Source: Hyphomicrobiaceae bacterium
Lineage (GTDB): Bacteria; Pseudomonadota; Alphaproteobacteria; Rhizobiales; Hyphomicrobiaceae
Direction: 5' to 3'
Length of the DNA stretch: 64,000 nt
Assembly: GCA_022844275.1 (NCBI GenBank)
Contig: JALHMB010000002.1
Coordinates: 806,001 to 870,000, forward strand
This document shows, piece by piece, positions 25,710 to 34,243 of the stretch. Positions within the stretch are counted from its first letter, which is position 1; the number at the start of each line of letters is the position of its first letter. The position numbers were made by a program, and so were the translations under genes. The notes beneath the pieces were generated by a model. The model made no database searches. It was not told where the DNA came from and saw nothing but the letters and a program-made list of their open reading frames with translations.

Positions 25710-26057
25710 TCAGCCGCCGCCACCGCCTGTGAAGGCTTCCGCCGCCCAACCAGAGAACATGCTCTTGGCATTCGGATCGGTGTCCACGAGGAACAGCTTG
25801 TCCCCGACACGGACGATGATGGCGCCTTCCTTCACTTCTTGTGCGCCAAGCTTCGTAAGTTGTGCCTGCGTCGGTTCCGTCTTCGCTGTTCCTTTTACAA
25901 CGCCGAACTTGGTACGATCGACGTAGATGCCCTGGTTGACGCCAAGAGCGCCCATCTCCATGCGATCTTGCGCTGAGATTGCGAGCTTTGGCGCGGATGC
26001 GATGACCGCAAGTGTCGCGGCGCCTATGGCGAGGTAGGTGAGGTTGCGTGCTGACAT
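25710..26057 (-). CDS. Small secreted or membrane-anchored protein of unknown function
   Basis: The 115-residue protein has an N-terminal hydrophobic leader (NLTYLAIGAATLAVIASAP). A small beta-rich body follows, with GAIIVRVGDKLFLVDTDP, and the end is a Gly run (FTGGGGG). I recognise no family. ATG 26057 starts directly before the leader; an ATG five codons upstream is possible. It lies upstream of the DUF4344 gene on the same strand with a 74-base gap, so they may be expressed together. IIVRVGDKLFLVD resembles short SH3-like or PRC-like strands, but this is only an impression. Confidence 0.6.
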   Translation of the reverse strand: MSARNLTYLAIGAATLAVIASAPKLAISAQDRMEMGALGVNQGIYVDRTKFGVVKGTAKTEPTQAQLTKLGAQEVKEGAIIVRVGDKLFLVDTDPNAKSMFSGWAAEAFTGGGGG

Positions 26058-26475
26058 GGGAGTTTCCTGCATTTTGGGGTCAAGCCTTCTTCAGGCGGTC
26101 ACGCCTACCCCCGTGCGACGAGGAGATCGTCACTGCCTGCTCGATCTTAGGCATCTCTATGAGGGAAATTCCTATCCGTCCGAACCCGCAAACGAGAGGC
26201 GGTAAATCCCTCATCTGTCAGGAGGACAACCCGCGTCGGCTCGTCGGCTTGCAGACGACGATACTCCCGATGTCCTGTCCCCTCGGCTACGTCGAACGGG
26301 CGCGCTGGCCGGTTTGATCGTCCACAGTCTCCGTACTGCTTCGGCGACATCCAGGGTTCACCCCGATGTGAGCCTCGGTGCTCATCCAATAGCGTCTCGG
26401 TAATTTCGGGCGGTTCGACGACGCGCGAGTGCACAGCACAATCGCTCAATCACGCCAGAAAAGAGAGATACCGAC
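26058..26475. other. Intergenic region, no supported gene
   Basis: This stretch of about 420 bases separates a minus-strand gene from the DUF202 gene and must hold both promoters. Short open frames on both strands have no ribosome site and no recognisable domain. I see no clear terminator hairpin or sigma consensus. Confidence 0.5.
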
Positions 26476-27126
26476 GTGGCGATAGAGAAACTCAGAGCAC
26501 ACGTGGAACGACCGGAGCGCTTTCCGGAGTCGCCCGTGCCACCCATCCCGGCAGTAGATCCCGAGAAACCGGCTCAGGCCTCCGCCCAATACTCGGCGTA
26601 TCAGACCAGGCTGTCAAACCATCGCACCGGCCTGTCGGAGCATCGCACATCGCTCTCGGAGTATCGCACCGACCTCTCGACGCAGCGGACGGACATGTCG
26701 ACCGACCGGACCGAGATGTCGATGCGCCGGACGGGCATGTCCTTCCAGCGCACGCGCATGAGTGCAGACCGCACGCTCATGTCGGTGATCCGCACATCCC
26801 TGTCGCTCATCTCATTCGGGTTCACGATCTTCCAGGTGTTCGAGAAGCTGCGCGATCAGAACATCCTCACCCATGCGGCGCCCGCACGTAACTTCGGGAC
26901 GGCGCTGGTCGCGCTTGGCATCGGGATGCTCGTTTTGGGTATCGTCTATCACGTGCAGTTCATGCTTGGCCTGCGTTCTATGCGCGAGGCAATGAAGGAG
27001 GAGGGGCTCATTCACGCTGAGAGCCACTTCCCTCCGTCCATGACTCTCATCATCGCCGTTGTCCTTCTGCTGATCGGTATCTTCGCAATCGTCAGCATGA
27101 CACTTCAGATCGGCCCGTTCGGCTGA
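26476..27126 (+). CDS. DUF202/YidH-family membrane protein with N-terminal heptad array
   Basis: The 216-residue protein starts with GTG at 26476. Residues 1-40 are Pro-rich. Residues 44-106 are nine back-to-back heptads of the form T-x-[LM]-S-x-x-R, merging into the usual DUF202 segment (RTSLSLISFGFTIFQVFEKL). Three membrane helices follow (about 108-122, 140-165 and 190-212). DUF202 proteins normally carry one or two RTxLSxxRT motifs next to the first helix, so the array is greatly expanded. It would form a strongly basic, amphipathic helix of roughly 63 residues at the membrane. It heads a likely operon with DUF1622 and HdeD. Confidence 0.85.
   Translation: MAIEKLRAHVERPERFPESPVPPIPAVDPEKPAQASAQYSAYQTRLSNHRTGLSEHRTSLSEYRTDLSTQRTDMSTDRTEMSMRRTGMSFQRTRMSADRTLMSVIRTSLSLISFGFTIFQVFEKLRDQNILTHAAPARNFGTALVALGIGMLVLGIVYHVQFMLGLRSMREAMKEEGLIHAESHFPPSMTLIIAVVLLLIGIFAIVSMTLQIGPFG
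26605..26793 (+). repeat. Nine 21-bp units encoding T-x-[LM]-S-x-x-R heptads
   Basis: Units run without interruption from residue 44 to residue 106 of the DUF202 protein. Thr, Ser and Arg positions are invariant; position three switches from Leu to Met after the fourth unit. The DNA keeps the 21-base period (recurring cgcac and cgnac blocks) but codons vary, so the array is maintained at protein level. Confidence 0.85.
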
Positions 27127-27162
27127 GGATGCAATGTCAGCTGACACGTTTGAGAGAGCATC

Positions 27163-27582
27163 ATGAAAGAGTGGCTTGCCGTCGCCACGCATTTCTCCGT
27201 CACCGTCATCGACATGATGGCGCTGCTGGTCATTGTCTACGGGACGGTGGAAGCCTTCGTCCGGGGCTTGCACGCCGTTCCGTCGTCGTCGACGGGACAC
27301 GAGACGCGCGACGTCTGGCTGCGGTACGCGCGCTGGCTCGTTGCAGGTCTGACATTTCAGCTCGCCGCCGACATCATCGAGACGTCCATTGCGCCCACAT
27401 GGGAGGATATTGCTCGTGTCGGCATCATCGCGCTCATTCGTACATTCCTGAACTACTTCCTCGAGCGTGACCTTCAGGAAATTCGCGAGCGCCAACAGCC
27501 ATCCGACGAAAGAGCGGGCGCAACGAGCTCGGACGAGCCGCGACGGAATCCAGTTCGACGAATGGAGATAGACCATGCGTAG
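27163..27582 (+). CDS. DUF1622 membrane protein
   Basis: The 139-residue protein has three predicted membrane helices (about residues 12-34, 58-76 and 85-100). It carries family-like YGTVEAFVRGL, YARWLVAGLTFQLAADIIETSIAPTW (read in two parts), and LIRTFLNYFLERDL. The C-terminal tail is hydrophilic and charged. DUF1622 has no established role. It follows the DUF202 gene by 36 bases and overlaps hdeD-like by eight, which indicates one transcript. Confidence 0.85.
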   Translation: MKEWLAVATHFSVTVIDMMALLVIVYGTVEAFVRGLHAVPSSSTGHETRDVWLRYARWLVAGLTFQLAADIIETSIAPTWEDIARVGIIALIRTFLNYFLERDLQEIRERQQPSDERAGATSSDEPRRNPVRRMEIDHA

Positions 27583-28177
27583 CAGCCCCACGTTCAGTCA
27601 CGCCGACGAACTCCCGCATCCGATTTTGCGCACACTGGCCGATCGCTGGTGGGTCTTCCTGCTGAGAGGTGTCGCAGCCATCATCTTCGGCGTGCTCGCA
27701 CTCATGTGGCCCGGTGTGACGCTCATGACCCTGGTCTTGCTCTATGGCATCTTCGCGCTGGTGGACGGTGTGTTCGCGATCATGGGCGCCATTCGCGGCA
27801 GCGAGCATACCTCGCGATGGTGGCTTGCGATCGTCGGGCTGCTTGGCATTGCTGCCGGCGCAGTCACGCTCCTGTGGCCTGGCATCTCTGGCGTGGTCCT
27901 ACTGTGGTGCATCGCCATCTGGGCGATTGCAACCGGCGTCATGCAGATCGCGGGCGCGATCTCAATGCGCCACCAGATCAATGACGAGTGGATGTTGATC
28001 GCGGGCGGTGCGCTTTCCGTGATCTTCGGCGGCCTTCTCCTGACGCGCCCCGGGACCGGTGCGCTGGCGCTCGTCGTCGTAATTTCAGCCTACGCCATCG
28101 CGTACGGGATCATACTCGCCGTCCTTGCAATGCGCTTGCGCAAGTATGCCCACGCAAGCGACAGCCAGAGCCTCTAA
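27575..28177 (+). CDS. HdeD-family (DUF308) membrane protein
   Basis: The 200-residue protein has six membrane helices in three repeated pairs. It has WWVFLLRGVAAIIFGVLALMWPG (read in two parts), VLLYGIFALVDGVFAIMGAI and GAISMRHQINDEWMLIAGG, the typical DUF308 pattern. In E. coli HdeD is linked to acid resistance at high cell density. Here it shares an operon with DUF202 and DUF1622 genes, which suggests an envelope stress role. The ATG overlaps the previous gene by eight bases. Confidence 0.88.
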   Translation: MRSSPTFSHADELPHPILRTLADRWWVFLLRGVAAIIFGVLALMWPGVTLMTLVLLYGIFALVDGVFAIMGAIRGSEHTSRWWLAIVGLLGIAAGAVTLLWPGISGVVLLWCIAIWAIATGVMQIAGAISMRHQINDEWMLIAGGALSVIFGGLLLTRPGTGALALVVVISAYAIAYGIILAVLAMRLRKYAHASDSQSL

Positions 28178-28185
28178 GTGTTGCC

Positions 28186-28293
28186 ATGCGCATCAGGTCC
28201 ACGGAGCATTTGATCGTGCCTCCATGGCGGCTGGCGGTCGGCCTCATGGGCTTAGCCGCTGCTCTGGCCGTTCTGATCTCGTCTCATCTCTGA
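28186..28293 (+). CDS. Possible 35-residue membrane peptide after hdeD-like gene
   Basis: A short frame starts nine bases after the HdeD stop. It encodes a basic head (MRIRSTEHLIVPPWR) and one hydrophobic helix (LAVGLMGLAAALAVLISSHL). No good ribosome site is seen, but it could be read by coupling from the upstream gene. It could equally be a chance frame. Confidence 0.35.
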   Translation: MRIRSTEHLIVPPWRLAVGLMGLAAALAVLISSHL

Positions 28294-28515
28294 TACTGAC
28301 TTCGCGGCACCGCATCGGAAACAAAACCGGGTGGTGTCGCAGTCCATAGCATTGGACGTGGCTTCAAATAGCCCACGCATTTTTCTCAAACGATTTTGGA
28401 TTACTCCGAGCAAAACACGCAACTAAAACGGCGAATGCAATTCTGCAACTTTCAACGCCTACGAATCAGCTAGCTTCCGCGCACGTCGTACTTGCATTTT
28501 GTTGCGAGGCAGACC

Positions 28516-29445
28516 ATGCGCATCTCTAAGCTCTCTCCGCGTGTGCTTACGATGCTCCTGACGCTCGGCGCCGCTCCGATGGGGGCTCAGGCTGCCGAAT
28601 ATGGCTTCTCGAGTTATGGACTTGGCGGCGTTGCCTTCGGCGCGGGCGCCACGCCGCCACCCGGAACATACGTAACGAGTGTCGCCGGTTACTACTCCGG
28701 CAAGATTGGTGTGAACGTCGACTTCGACAACTTCACGCTCGCCGCCGGTGCGAAGGTCCATTTCTTCACGAGTGGCGTGAACCTGCTTTACGTGCCCGAG
28801 CGAAAGCTTTTCGGTGGTAGCCTCGGACTTTCTGTGACCGTTCCGGTGGGACACAATGATCTCAATGCGAGCATCACAAGCCCAATTTCGGTTTCGCGCG
28901 GGGTGGACGCCTGGGGACTTGGAGATATCGTCTCCAAGGCTCAGTTAGGCTGGCAGCGCGGCACGTTCGCCCATACGGCCTACATCCAAGCAGTGGCGCC
29001 AACAGGCCGTTGGGAATCGGGCTTCGCTCCAATCATCGGGCTTCATCGCCCTGGCATCGACGTTGGTTGGGCCTTCACCTGGGTGGAACCACAGACAAAG
29101 ATCCAGGCGAACGGTGTGCTCGGCTTCACCTTCAATTTCGAAAACACCGAAACCAACTATAAGACCGGAAACGAATTCCACTTCGAGTGGGCGCTCGGCA
29201 TCGAGTGCTCCCCGGGGCTGGTGCTCGGACTTGTCGGATATGACTATCGGCAGCTGACCGACGACTCCGGTTCGGCCAGGAGACCATTCAAGGGCTCCGT
29301 GGACGCCATCGGGGCGGGCTTGAGCTATACGACCCTGATCGACAAGACGCCGCTCATACTCAATCTTCGCCACTATCGCGAATTCAACGTCGAGAACCGC
29401 TGGGACGGAAGCATGACGATGGCGACGGGAACGATCCGCTTCTGA
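28516..29445 (+). CDS. SphA-like outer-membrane transporter family protein
   Basis: The 309-residue protein starts at ATG 28516 with a signal peptide (TMLLTLGAAPMGAQA, cleavage before AEYG). The mature part is made of alternating amphipathic strands typical of the family annotated as transporter/phenol-meta-degradation (SphA): YVTSVAGYYSGKIG, LSVTVPVGHND, GLHRPGIDVGWAFTW and a closing ATGTIRF with terminal Phe, as expected for an outer-membrane barrel. It follows the DUF202-HdeD group by about 220 bases and converges on the HlyD gene. The cargo is unknown. Confidence 0.8.
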   Translation: MRISKLSPRVLTMLLTLGAAPMGAQAAEYGFSSYGLGGVAFGAGATPPPGTYVTSVAGYYSGKIGVNVDFDNFTLAAGAKVHFFTSGVNLLYVPERKLFGGSLGLSVTVPVGHNDLNASITSPISVSRGVDAWGLGDIVSKAQLGWQRGTFAHTAYIQAVAPTGRWESGFAPIIGLHRPGIDVGWAFTWVEPQTKIQANGVLGFTFNFENTETNYKTGNEFHFEWALGIECSPGLVLGLVGYDYRQLTDDSGSARRPFKGSVDAIGAGLSYTTLIDKTPLILNLRHYREFNVENRWDGSMTMATGTIRF

Positions 29446-29464
29446 CGCCCCTGCTGCCAGTCCT

Positions 29465-30406
29465 CTAGAATGGGTTGATGTAGTTGATGATCGCGATCTG
29501 ACGCAGGATCACTTTGCGGATGACGTGAGCCACCTTGATGTGGTCGGTGTAGATCGCGGCCGTGCCGCTTGCGCCAGCCGGCAGGCTGCCGGCAAGCTCG
29601 CCGTCATCAAGCCGCACGCGAACGACGAAGGGCGCCGAAGTGACGGCTACCGGCGTGACAGCAGTTCCGGTCGTTTGAATTTGGCCGCTCGAAACAGCCT
29701 GCAACACCGTCTCGACACGGCCGGTGAAGATCTTGCCTGGCCGGAACTTGAATGTCAGCTCGACCAGCTGGCCAGGCTCTACGTAGCGCGCGTTGATCTG
29801 CGCTATCTCAACGCCGACTAGTGTCGCGGACGTATCGATGAATGCCATCACCGGCGTGAGCGGCAGATTGGCGACGCGTGCGCCCTTGCGCAGTGCGACA
29901 TTGGTGACGTAGCCGCTGCTCGGCGACCGCACGACGGTCTTATCCAGATTCCACTTCGCGCCATCGAGCTGTGCCCTGAGCTGCTCGACCTCGGCCTGAC
30001 GCTGCTCGACGTCGAAAGCACGACCGGTGCCCGTGCTCTGCAGCTGTGTCATCTGCGTCAGGCGCGTCTCTTGCAGCTTGAGTTGCGCCGCGATTGCGCG
30101 CATCTGCGCGTCGTATGGTGTCGGATCGATACGGAAGAGGACGTCGCCAGCTTTCAACTGCGTGTTCGGCTCGACCGGAACCTCGAGGACCTCGCCTGCT
30201 ACCTCGGGCACAATAGAGACGGAGTGCCGCCCAACCAGCGCCGGTCCCTGCGGGGCGCCCCATGTCATCGGAATGAACAGGCCGATGTTCAGGAGTAGCA
30301 GCACGATGATTGGAGAGATCTTCCAGAACGTATTGAGCGGAATGAACTTGAGCCAGACAAAGAGCGCGAGTACCGCGATGTAGCAGGCGACCAGAAAGAC
30401 AATCAT
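29465..30406 (-). CDS. HlyD-family membrane-fusion protein (YiaV/EmrA-like)
   Basis: The 313-residue protein has two N-terminal membrane segments (FLVACYIAVLALFVW and ISPIIVLLLLNIGLFIPMTW). A periplasmic barrel-sandwich hybrid follows (VSIVPEVAGEVLEVPVEPN and VVRSPSSGYVTNVALRKGA) with a short coiled-coil hairpin between the halves. It overlaps the DUF3302 gene by four bases (ATGA). The same pair, YiaV with YiaW, exists in E. coli. No RND or MFS partner is adjacent, so the transporter it serves is unclear. Confidence 0.9.
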   Translation of the reverse strand: MIVFLVACYIAVLALFVWLKFIPLNTFWKISPIIVLLLLNIGLFIPMTWGAPQGPALVGRHSVSIVPEVAGEVLEVPVEPNTQLKAGDVLFRIDPTPYDAQMRAIAAQLKLQETRLTQMTQLQSTGTGRAFDVEQRQAEVEQLRAQLDGAKWNLDKTVVRSPSSGYVTNVALRKGARVANLPLTPVMAFIDTSATLVGVEIAQINARYVEPGQLVELTFKFRPGKIFTGRVETVLQAVSSGQIQTTGTAVTPVAVTSAPFVVRVRLDDGELAGSLPAGASGTAAIYTDHIKVAHVIRKVILRQIAIINYINPF

Positions 30407-30636
30407 GACGCCGGCCCGCTCTTGGCGGGGATATCAACGTAAGCCCACACCAGCGCCAGCGGCCATAGCACGAAGCCGCAAATCAGCGTGACCCATCCCC
30501 CGATCTGTACGGCTTCCGCCCACGGATGGCCGCGTTTGTGCGCGACGTACCCAGGGAGAGCACCAAGCGCGACAAAGATGCCGACAACGATCGCCACAAG
30601 GACGATTAACACGATCCACGCAAAGATATCGATCAT
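30403..30636 (-). CDS. DUF3302 (YiaW-like) small inner-membrane protein
   Basis: The 77-residue protein has two membrane helices (IFAWIVLIVLVAIVVGIFVA and IGGWVTLICGFVLWPLALVW). Between them is the conserved LPGYVAHKRGHPWAEAVQ loop. It is the YiaW partner of the following HlyD gene, joined by an ATGA overlap. The start at 30636 lies eleven bases beyond the HAD stop, so translation is probably coupled. The family has no established biochemical role. Confidence 0.88.
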   Translation of the reverse strand: MIDIFAWIVLIVLVAIVVGIFVALGALPGYVAHKRGHPWAEAVQIGGWVTLICGFVLWPLALVWAYVDIPAKSGPAS

Positions 30637-30647
30637 GGCACGGCTCG

Positions 30648-31661
30648 CTATTTCGCCGGCTGGATTCCCAAGCGCTCGTGCGGGAACACAACATTCCAAT
30701 CGCGCTTCATATCGACGATAGTCCAGCCGCGCTCCCTGGCCTCATCCAGCGCCTTGTCGAGCGTGCCCACGCGGGACTGGCGGTCGTAGGCGTACTCGCG
30801 TTCGGCATCCGTGTGATGGACGAGACCCAGGAAGCGCGGCCCTGACCCCGCTGCCGTGTATTGCAACATAGCCTGATCGCCATCCGAGTTGCCGAACGCC
30901 AGGATCGGTCGACGGCCTATGAAGCGATTGATACCGACGGGCTTGCCATCATGATCGTCGATGAATTCGAGTTTGGCCTCCTTGATGAGCGATATGCGGC
31001 CATCTGGTGCGCGCAGGAATTTCACGACGCCCGACGAGCCGACGACCTGCTCGGGTGGAATGCCGTACACCCGCTCGGCGAACACGCGCATGAACTCGAC
31101 GCCACCGCCCGACACGATGAATGTCTTGAAATCATTCGTGCGCAGGTAACGCATGAGCTCGATCATGGGCTGAAAGACAAGTTCAATATACGGCCTTTTG
31201 AAGCGCGGATGGGTCGCGCCGTGGGTCCAGTCGGATACGGTCTGAGCATAGGCATCCGTCGTCATGCCGGCATGGGTGACAGCCAGCACCTCGAGCAGCC
31301 CTTTTTTGCCGGCTGAGAGCGCAGCTTTGACATCACCCTCAATGAGGCCCTTGTACGGCTGCCTGTCCTTCCATTCCGGATGGTTGGGCGCCAAGGCCCT
31401 GATGCGGTCGAATGCAAACGCGGCCTGGAAATAGATCGGCTGCTCCGTCCACAGCGTGCCGTCATTGTCGAAGACAGCGATGCGCTCGGGCACGGGCACG
31501 AAGTCCGATCCTTGCGTCGTCACGCGCGCGACGAAATCGGTAATTGATTTCTTGGCGGCGCCCTCGTTCCAGGATGGAAGCGAGTCGATCTGGGCGAGGG
31601 CAGCGCTTCCGGAGAGAAGGACCGCAACTAGTCCGACGATCGCACGGCGCCACATACGCAT
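30648..31661 (-). CDS. Secreted HAD-superfamily phosphatase
   Basis: The 337-residue protein has a signal peptide (MRMWRRAIVGLVAVLLSGSA, cleavage near ALAQ). The start ATG 31661 has AAGGAG seven bases upstream; a GTG at 31667 is too close to that site. HAD motifs are complete: FDNDGTLW (nucleophile Asp65 and Asp67), FIVSGGGVEFM (motif II Ser), a Lys in SLIKEAKLEF, and AFGNSDGDQAM (motif IV). It is expected to be a periplasmic phosphatase for a phosphoserine- or acid-phosphatase-like substrate. It lies between the sulfatase and the DUF3302/HlyD pair, all on the minus strand. Confidence 0.88.
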   Translation of the reverse strand: MRMWRRAIVGLVAVLLSGSAALAQIDSLPSWNEGAAKKSITDFVARVTTQGSDFVPVPERIAVFDNDGTLWTEQPIYFQAAFAFDRIRALAPNHPEWKDRQPYKGLIEGDVKAALSAGKKGLLEVLAVTHAGMTTDAYAQTVSDWTHGATHPRFKRPYIELVFQPMIELMRYLRTNDFKTFIVSGGGVEFMRVFAERVYGIPPEQVVGSSGVVKFLRAPDGRISLIKEAKLEFIDDHDGKPVGINRFIGRRPILAFGNSDGDQAMLQYTAAGSGPRFLGLVHHTDAEREYAYDRQSRVGTLDKALDEARERGWTIVDMKRDWNVVFPHERLGIQPAK

Positions 31662-31733
31662 TGGCACGCTCCTTGACAGGGATGCTCGGCGGCGAGAGCA
31701 AGTTGATCTCGCCGCGCGATGCCTTTCGGATGA

Positions 31734-33275
31734 CTAGTGCATTCCGCCTGAGGCGGCGTCCGTCATCTTTTCGACCACCTGGTCGATGCTGAAGCTCGCC
31801 GCCTTCTGCCGCGGCGGGAACTCCTTGAACGTCGCCAGGAACTCCGCGACGCCGGCCTGCGCAGGCACGAGTAGATAAATGTGCCGGAACATCCAGTCGT
31901 AGAACGTGTTCGAGGTTTGTATCCCCCGCTCGTACGGATCCATGCGCAGATTAAAGATGTACGGCGTACGGAGCACGACGAACGGTTCCAGCCAGATTTT
32001 AAGCGTGGTTTCGACGCGCTGTTCCAAGAACATCATTTTCCAATTGTCGTAACGCAGAGCAGCGACGTCGCCATCGTCGGTGAAGTAAATGAAGCCCTTT
32101 CGCGGGCTCTCGGCTTCCTTACCGGTCAGATACGGAAGCAGGTTGTGACCGTCTAGATGTACCTTGAAGGTCTTGTTGCCGACCTTGTGGCCCTTCTTCA
32201 GTTTCTCCTTGATGTCGGGTTCGCCAGCGATCGCCAAAATGGTCGGAAACCAGTCGAGATGGGCGACGATCTCGTTCGACACCGACCCGGCTTTGATCCT
32301 GCCCGGAAATCGCACCATGCAAGGCACCCGATAGGCGCCCTCCCAACTTGTGTTCTTTTCGGATCTAAACGGGGTCATGCCACCATCAGGCCAGGTGTTC
32401 ATGTGCGGCCCGTTGTCGGTGCTGTACTGAACGAAGGTGTTGTCTGCGATGCCGAGTTCGTCGAGGAAGTCGAGCATCTCGCCAATGTGCTTGTCGTGAT
32501 CGATCATCACATCGTGGTACTCGGATTGCCAGCGGCCGGACTGGCCACGGCTCTCCGGCTTCACATGCGTCCAGGCGTGCATGTGCGTCGTGTTGAACCA
32601 CACGAAGAACGGCTCGCCAGCATCGTGGGCAGCCTTGATGAATTTCTTTGCCGCCGAGAGGAAATCCTCGTCAATCGTTTCCATCCGCTTTTTGGTCAGC
32701 GGTCCGGTATTCTCGATCTTCTGGCCGCCCTTGCCGTCCGCCCAGCAGTGCAGCACGCCGCGCGGCCCATACTTCTTCTTAAACTCGGGAAAGTCCTTGG
32801 CGTTCGGATAGTCGACCTCCTCGGGCTCCTCCTCGGCGTTGAGGTGGTAGAGGTTGCCGAAGAACTCATCAAAGCCGTGCATTGTCGGCAGGTGTTCGTC
32901 GCGGTCGCCGAGATGGTTCTTGCCAAACTGGCCGGTCCGGTAGCCGAGCGGCTTGAGCGCTTCGGCGATGGTGATATCCCCGGCCTGGAGGCCAAGCTCC
33001 GCGCCGGGCAGCCCCACCTTGGTGAGACCAGTCCGCAGACCACATTGCCCGGTGATGAACGACGCGCGGCCGGCGGTGCAGCTCTGCTCCGCGTATGAAT
33101 CCGTGAAAATCATGCCTTCATTGGCAACACGGTCGATGTTGGGCGTCTTGTAGCCCATCATTCCCTTGGAATAACAACTGAGGTTCGACTGACCGATGTC
33201 GTCTCCCCACATAACCAGAATGTTGGGCTTCTGACCTCCGGCCCCATTCTGGCCGCCTTTTCGCGAAGTCGCCAT
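31734..33275 (-). CDS. Formylglycine-dependent sulfatase (arylsulfatase family)
   Basis: The 513-residue type I sulfatase starts with KPNILVMWGDDIG, whose paired Asp bind calcium. The maturation motif CTAGR has Cys66 to be oxidised to formylglycine and Arg70. The remaining metal/catalytic residues are in FGKNHLGD, NTTHMHAW and YSTDNGPHMNTWP. No signal peptide is present, so it should act in the cytoplasm unless exported through a partner. A formylglycine-generating enzyme is encoded upstream on the same strand, giving a complete enzyme/maturase set. The substrate (aryl, alkyl, sugar sulfate, or a phosphonate ester) is not predictable. Confidence 0.92.
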   Translation of the reverse strand: MATSRKGGQNGAGGQKPNILVMWGDDIGQSNLSCYSKGMMGYKTPNIDRVANEGMIFTDSYAEQSCTAGRASFITGQCGLRTGLTKVGLPGAELGLQAGDITIAEALKPLGYRTGQFGKNHLGDRDEHLPTMHGFDEFFGNLYHLNAEEEPEEVDYPNAKDFPEFKKKYGPRGVLHCWADGKGGQKIENTGPLTKKRMETIDEDFLSAAKKFIKAAHDAGEPFFVWFNTTHMHAWTHVKPESRGQSGRWQSEYHDVMIDHDKHIGEMLDFLDELGIADNTFVQYSTDNGPHMNTWPDGGMTPFRSEKNTSWEGAYRVPCMVRFPGRIKAGSVSNEIVAHLDWFPTILAIAGEPDIKEKLKKGHKVGNKTFKVHLDGHNLLPYLTGKEAESPRKGFIYFTDDGDVAALRYDNWKMMFLEQRVETTLKIWLEPFVVLRTPYIFNLRMDPYERGIQTSNTFYDWMFRHIYLLVPAQAGVAEFLATFKEFPPRQKAASFSIDQVVEKMTDAASGGMH

Positions 33276-33401
33276 GTCTCACTCCTACTTTCTCATTGAT
33301 TCCACACGCTTTCTCTCAACCCATCGTAGTGCCGAAATTTCTTTGACCAGCCGCGCCTCCATGCGACCGTGACGTGACCTTTGACCAAGCTGGAGGCTTT
33401 C

Positions 33402-33617
33402 TTGGACTTCGATCCCAGGTGGGGGGATGGTTCGAACGATCCGTGGTGTAAGCACTGCAATCGACCGATCACTTCCGAGCAGAAAAGCGTGCGCGTCGAC
33501 TTCCCGCATGACCCGCATGGCTTCAAAGGCCTCAGCGGGCTGTATCACTTGGCGTGCAGCAAGCCGTTCGCGTCCTTGGCGCACGCCATGAACATGCTGT
33601 CGCTCCGCCGCTTCTAA
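33402..33617 (+). CDS. Small zinc-finger-like protein of unknown function
   Basis: The frame encodes about 71 residues with PWCKHCNRPITSEQ, then a HDPHGFKGLSGLYHLACSKPF segment (read in two parts), and ends SLAHAMNMLSLRRF. CxxC followed by HxxC forms a likely zinc site. The pattern, including the YHxACSKPFASLA end, is shared by a set of small bacterial proteins I recognise only as hypothetical. The TTG at 33402 has GGAGG five bases upstream; a TTG at 33381 lacks a site. It runs opposite to the sulfatase run and sits between the sulfatase and the membrane-protein gene, so it has its own promoter. Confidence 0.65.
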   Translation: MDFDPRWGDGSNDPWCKHCNRPITSEQKSVRVDFPHDPHGFKGLSGLYHLACSKPFASLAHAMNMLSLRRF

Positions 33618-33687
33618 CTCACGCACGCGATCAGGTAGTGCTCGTGCGTTCGAGCGAGCTGTGAGTTCGAGCGCGGCCGCCTTCACA

Positions 33688-34236
33688 TCAACCTCCTGCC
33701 GCTCTCGATGAGTTCCTCGCCGCGAGCCATCGGCGCGCGATGCGGGATATGGGCCCGCGCAGCAGCATGTAGGGCAGCAGGGCGAGCAGCAGTGCCACCA
33801 CAACCATCTCGCCGGGATAGAAGGTCCTCAGCACGACGGTCTGATAGATGGCGTCCATGCCAAGCGCGAGGAGGATGATGCGCGCTGTTGCTCGCAGTGC
33901 CTCGCTCAAATTCTCGCCGAGATGTCGCGGCCGCGTGAATAGTCTGAGGAGATAGGGCGTCCGGCCCGTCCGTGCGTCCTTGATGCCGTCGTGCAGCGCA
34001 GCGAGGAACGCCATGACGGGCTGGAGAATGAAGCGGAAGGACATCGGCCCACCGGGGCGCTCCACAACATGTTGCCAGATGCGCTTCTGCACATCGAAGG
34101 ACGCTCCGTGCTTCAAGAATCCCCAAAGCCCCAGCACGATCAGCAGCAGGCCTGCGACAGAGGCCAGGATCTGCGCGCTCTTTGAGACCTTGGCGTCCGA
34201 CATGCTCGCCTGCGCGGTGCTTGGAGGCATCATCAA
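33688..34236 (-). CDS. Small integral membrane protein downstream of the formylglycine-generating enzyme
   Basis: The protein is about 182 residues from ATG 34236, or 171 from ATG 34203. It has four hydrophobic segments: ILASVAGLLLIVLGLWGFL, FRFILQPVMAFLAAL, ARIILLALGMDAIYQTVVL and EMVVVALLLALLPYMLLRGP. A basic C-terminus follows (RIARRWLAARNSSRA). The start lies eight bases after the maturase stop, so the two are probably coupled. I recognise no named family. The position suggests a membrane anchor or transporter serving the sulfatase module. Confidence 0.7.
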   Translation of the reverse strand: MMMPPSTAQASMSDAKVSKSAQILASVAGLLLIVLGLWGFLKHGASFDVQKRIWQHVVERPGGPMSFRFILQPVMAFLAALHDGIKDARTGRTPYLLRLFTRPRHLGENLSEALRATARIILLALGMDAIYQTVVLRTFYPGEMVVVALLLALLPYMLLRGPISRIARRWLAARNSSRAAGG

Positions 34237-34243
34237 GGTGCGT

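Noticed and set aside
26048-26317. 89-residue plus-strand frame in the gap before the DUF202 gene
   Set aside because: It has no ribosome site, overlaps the start of the minus-strand gene and has no recognisable domain.
33285-33803. 172-residue minus-strand frame between sulfatase and membrane-protein genes
   Set aside because: Composition is Arg/Cys-rich without a domain, and the opposite strand carries a better-supported small zinc-finger-like gene.
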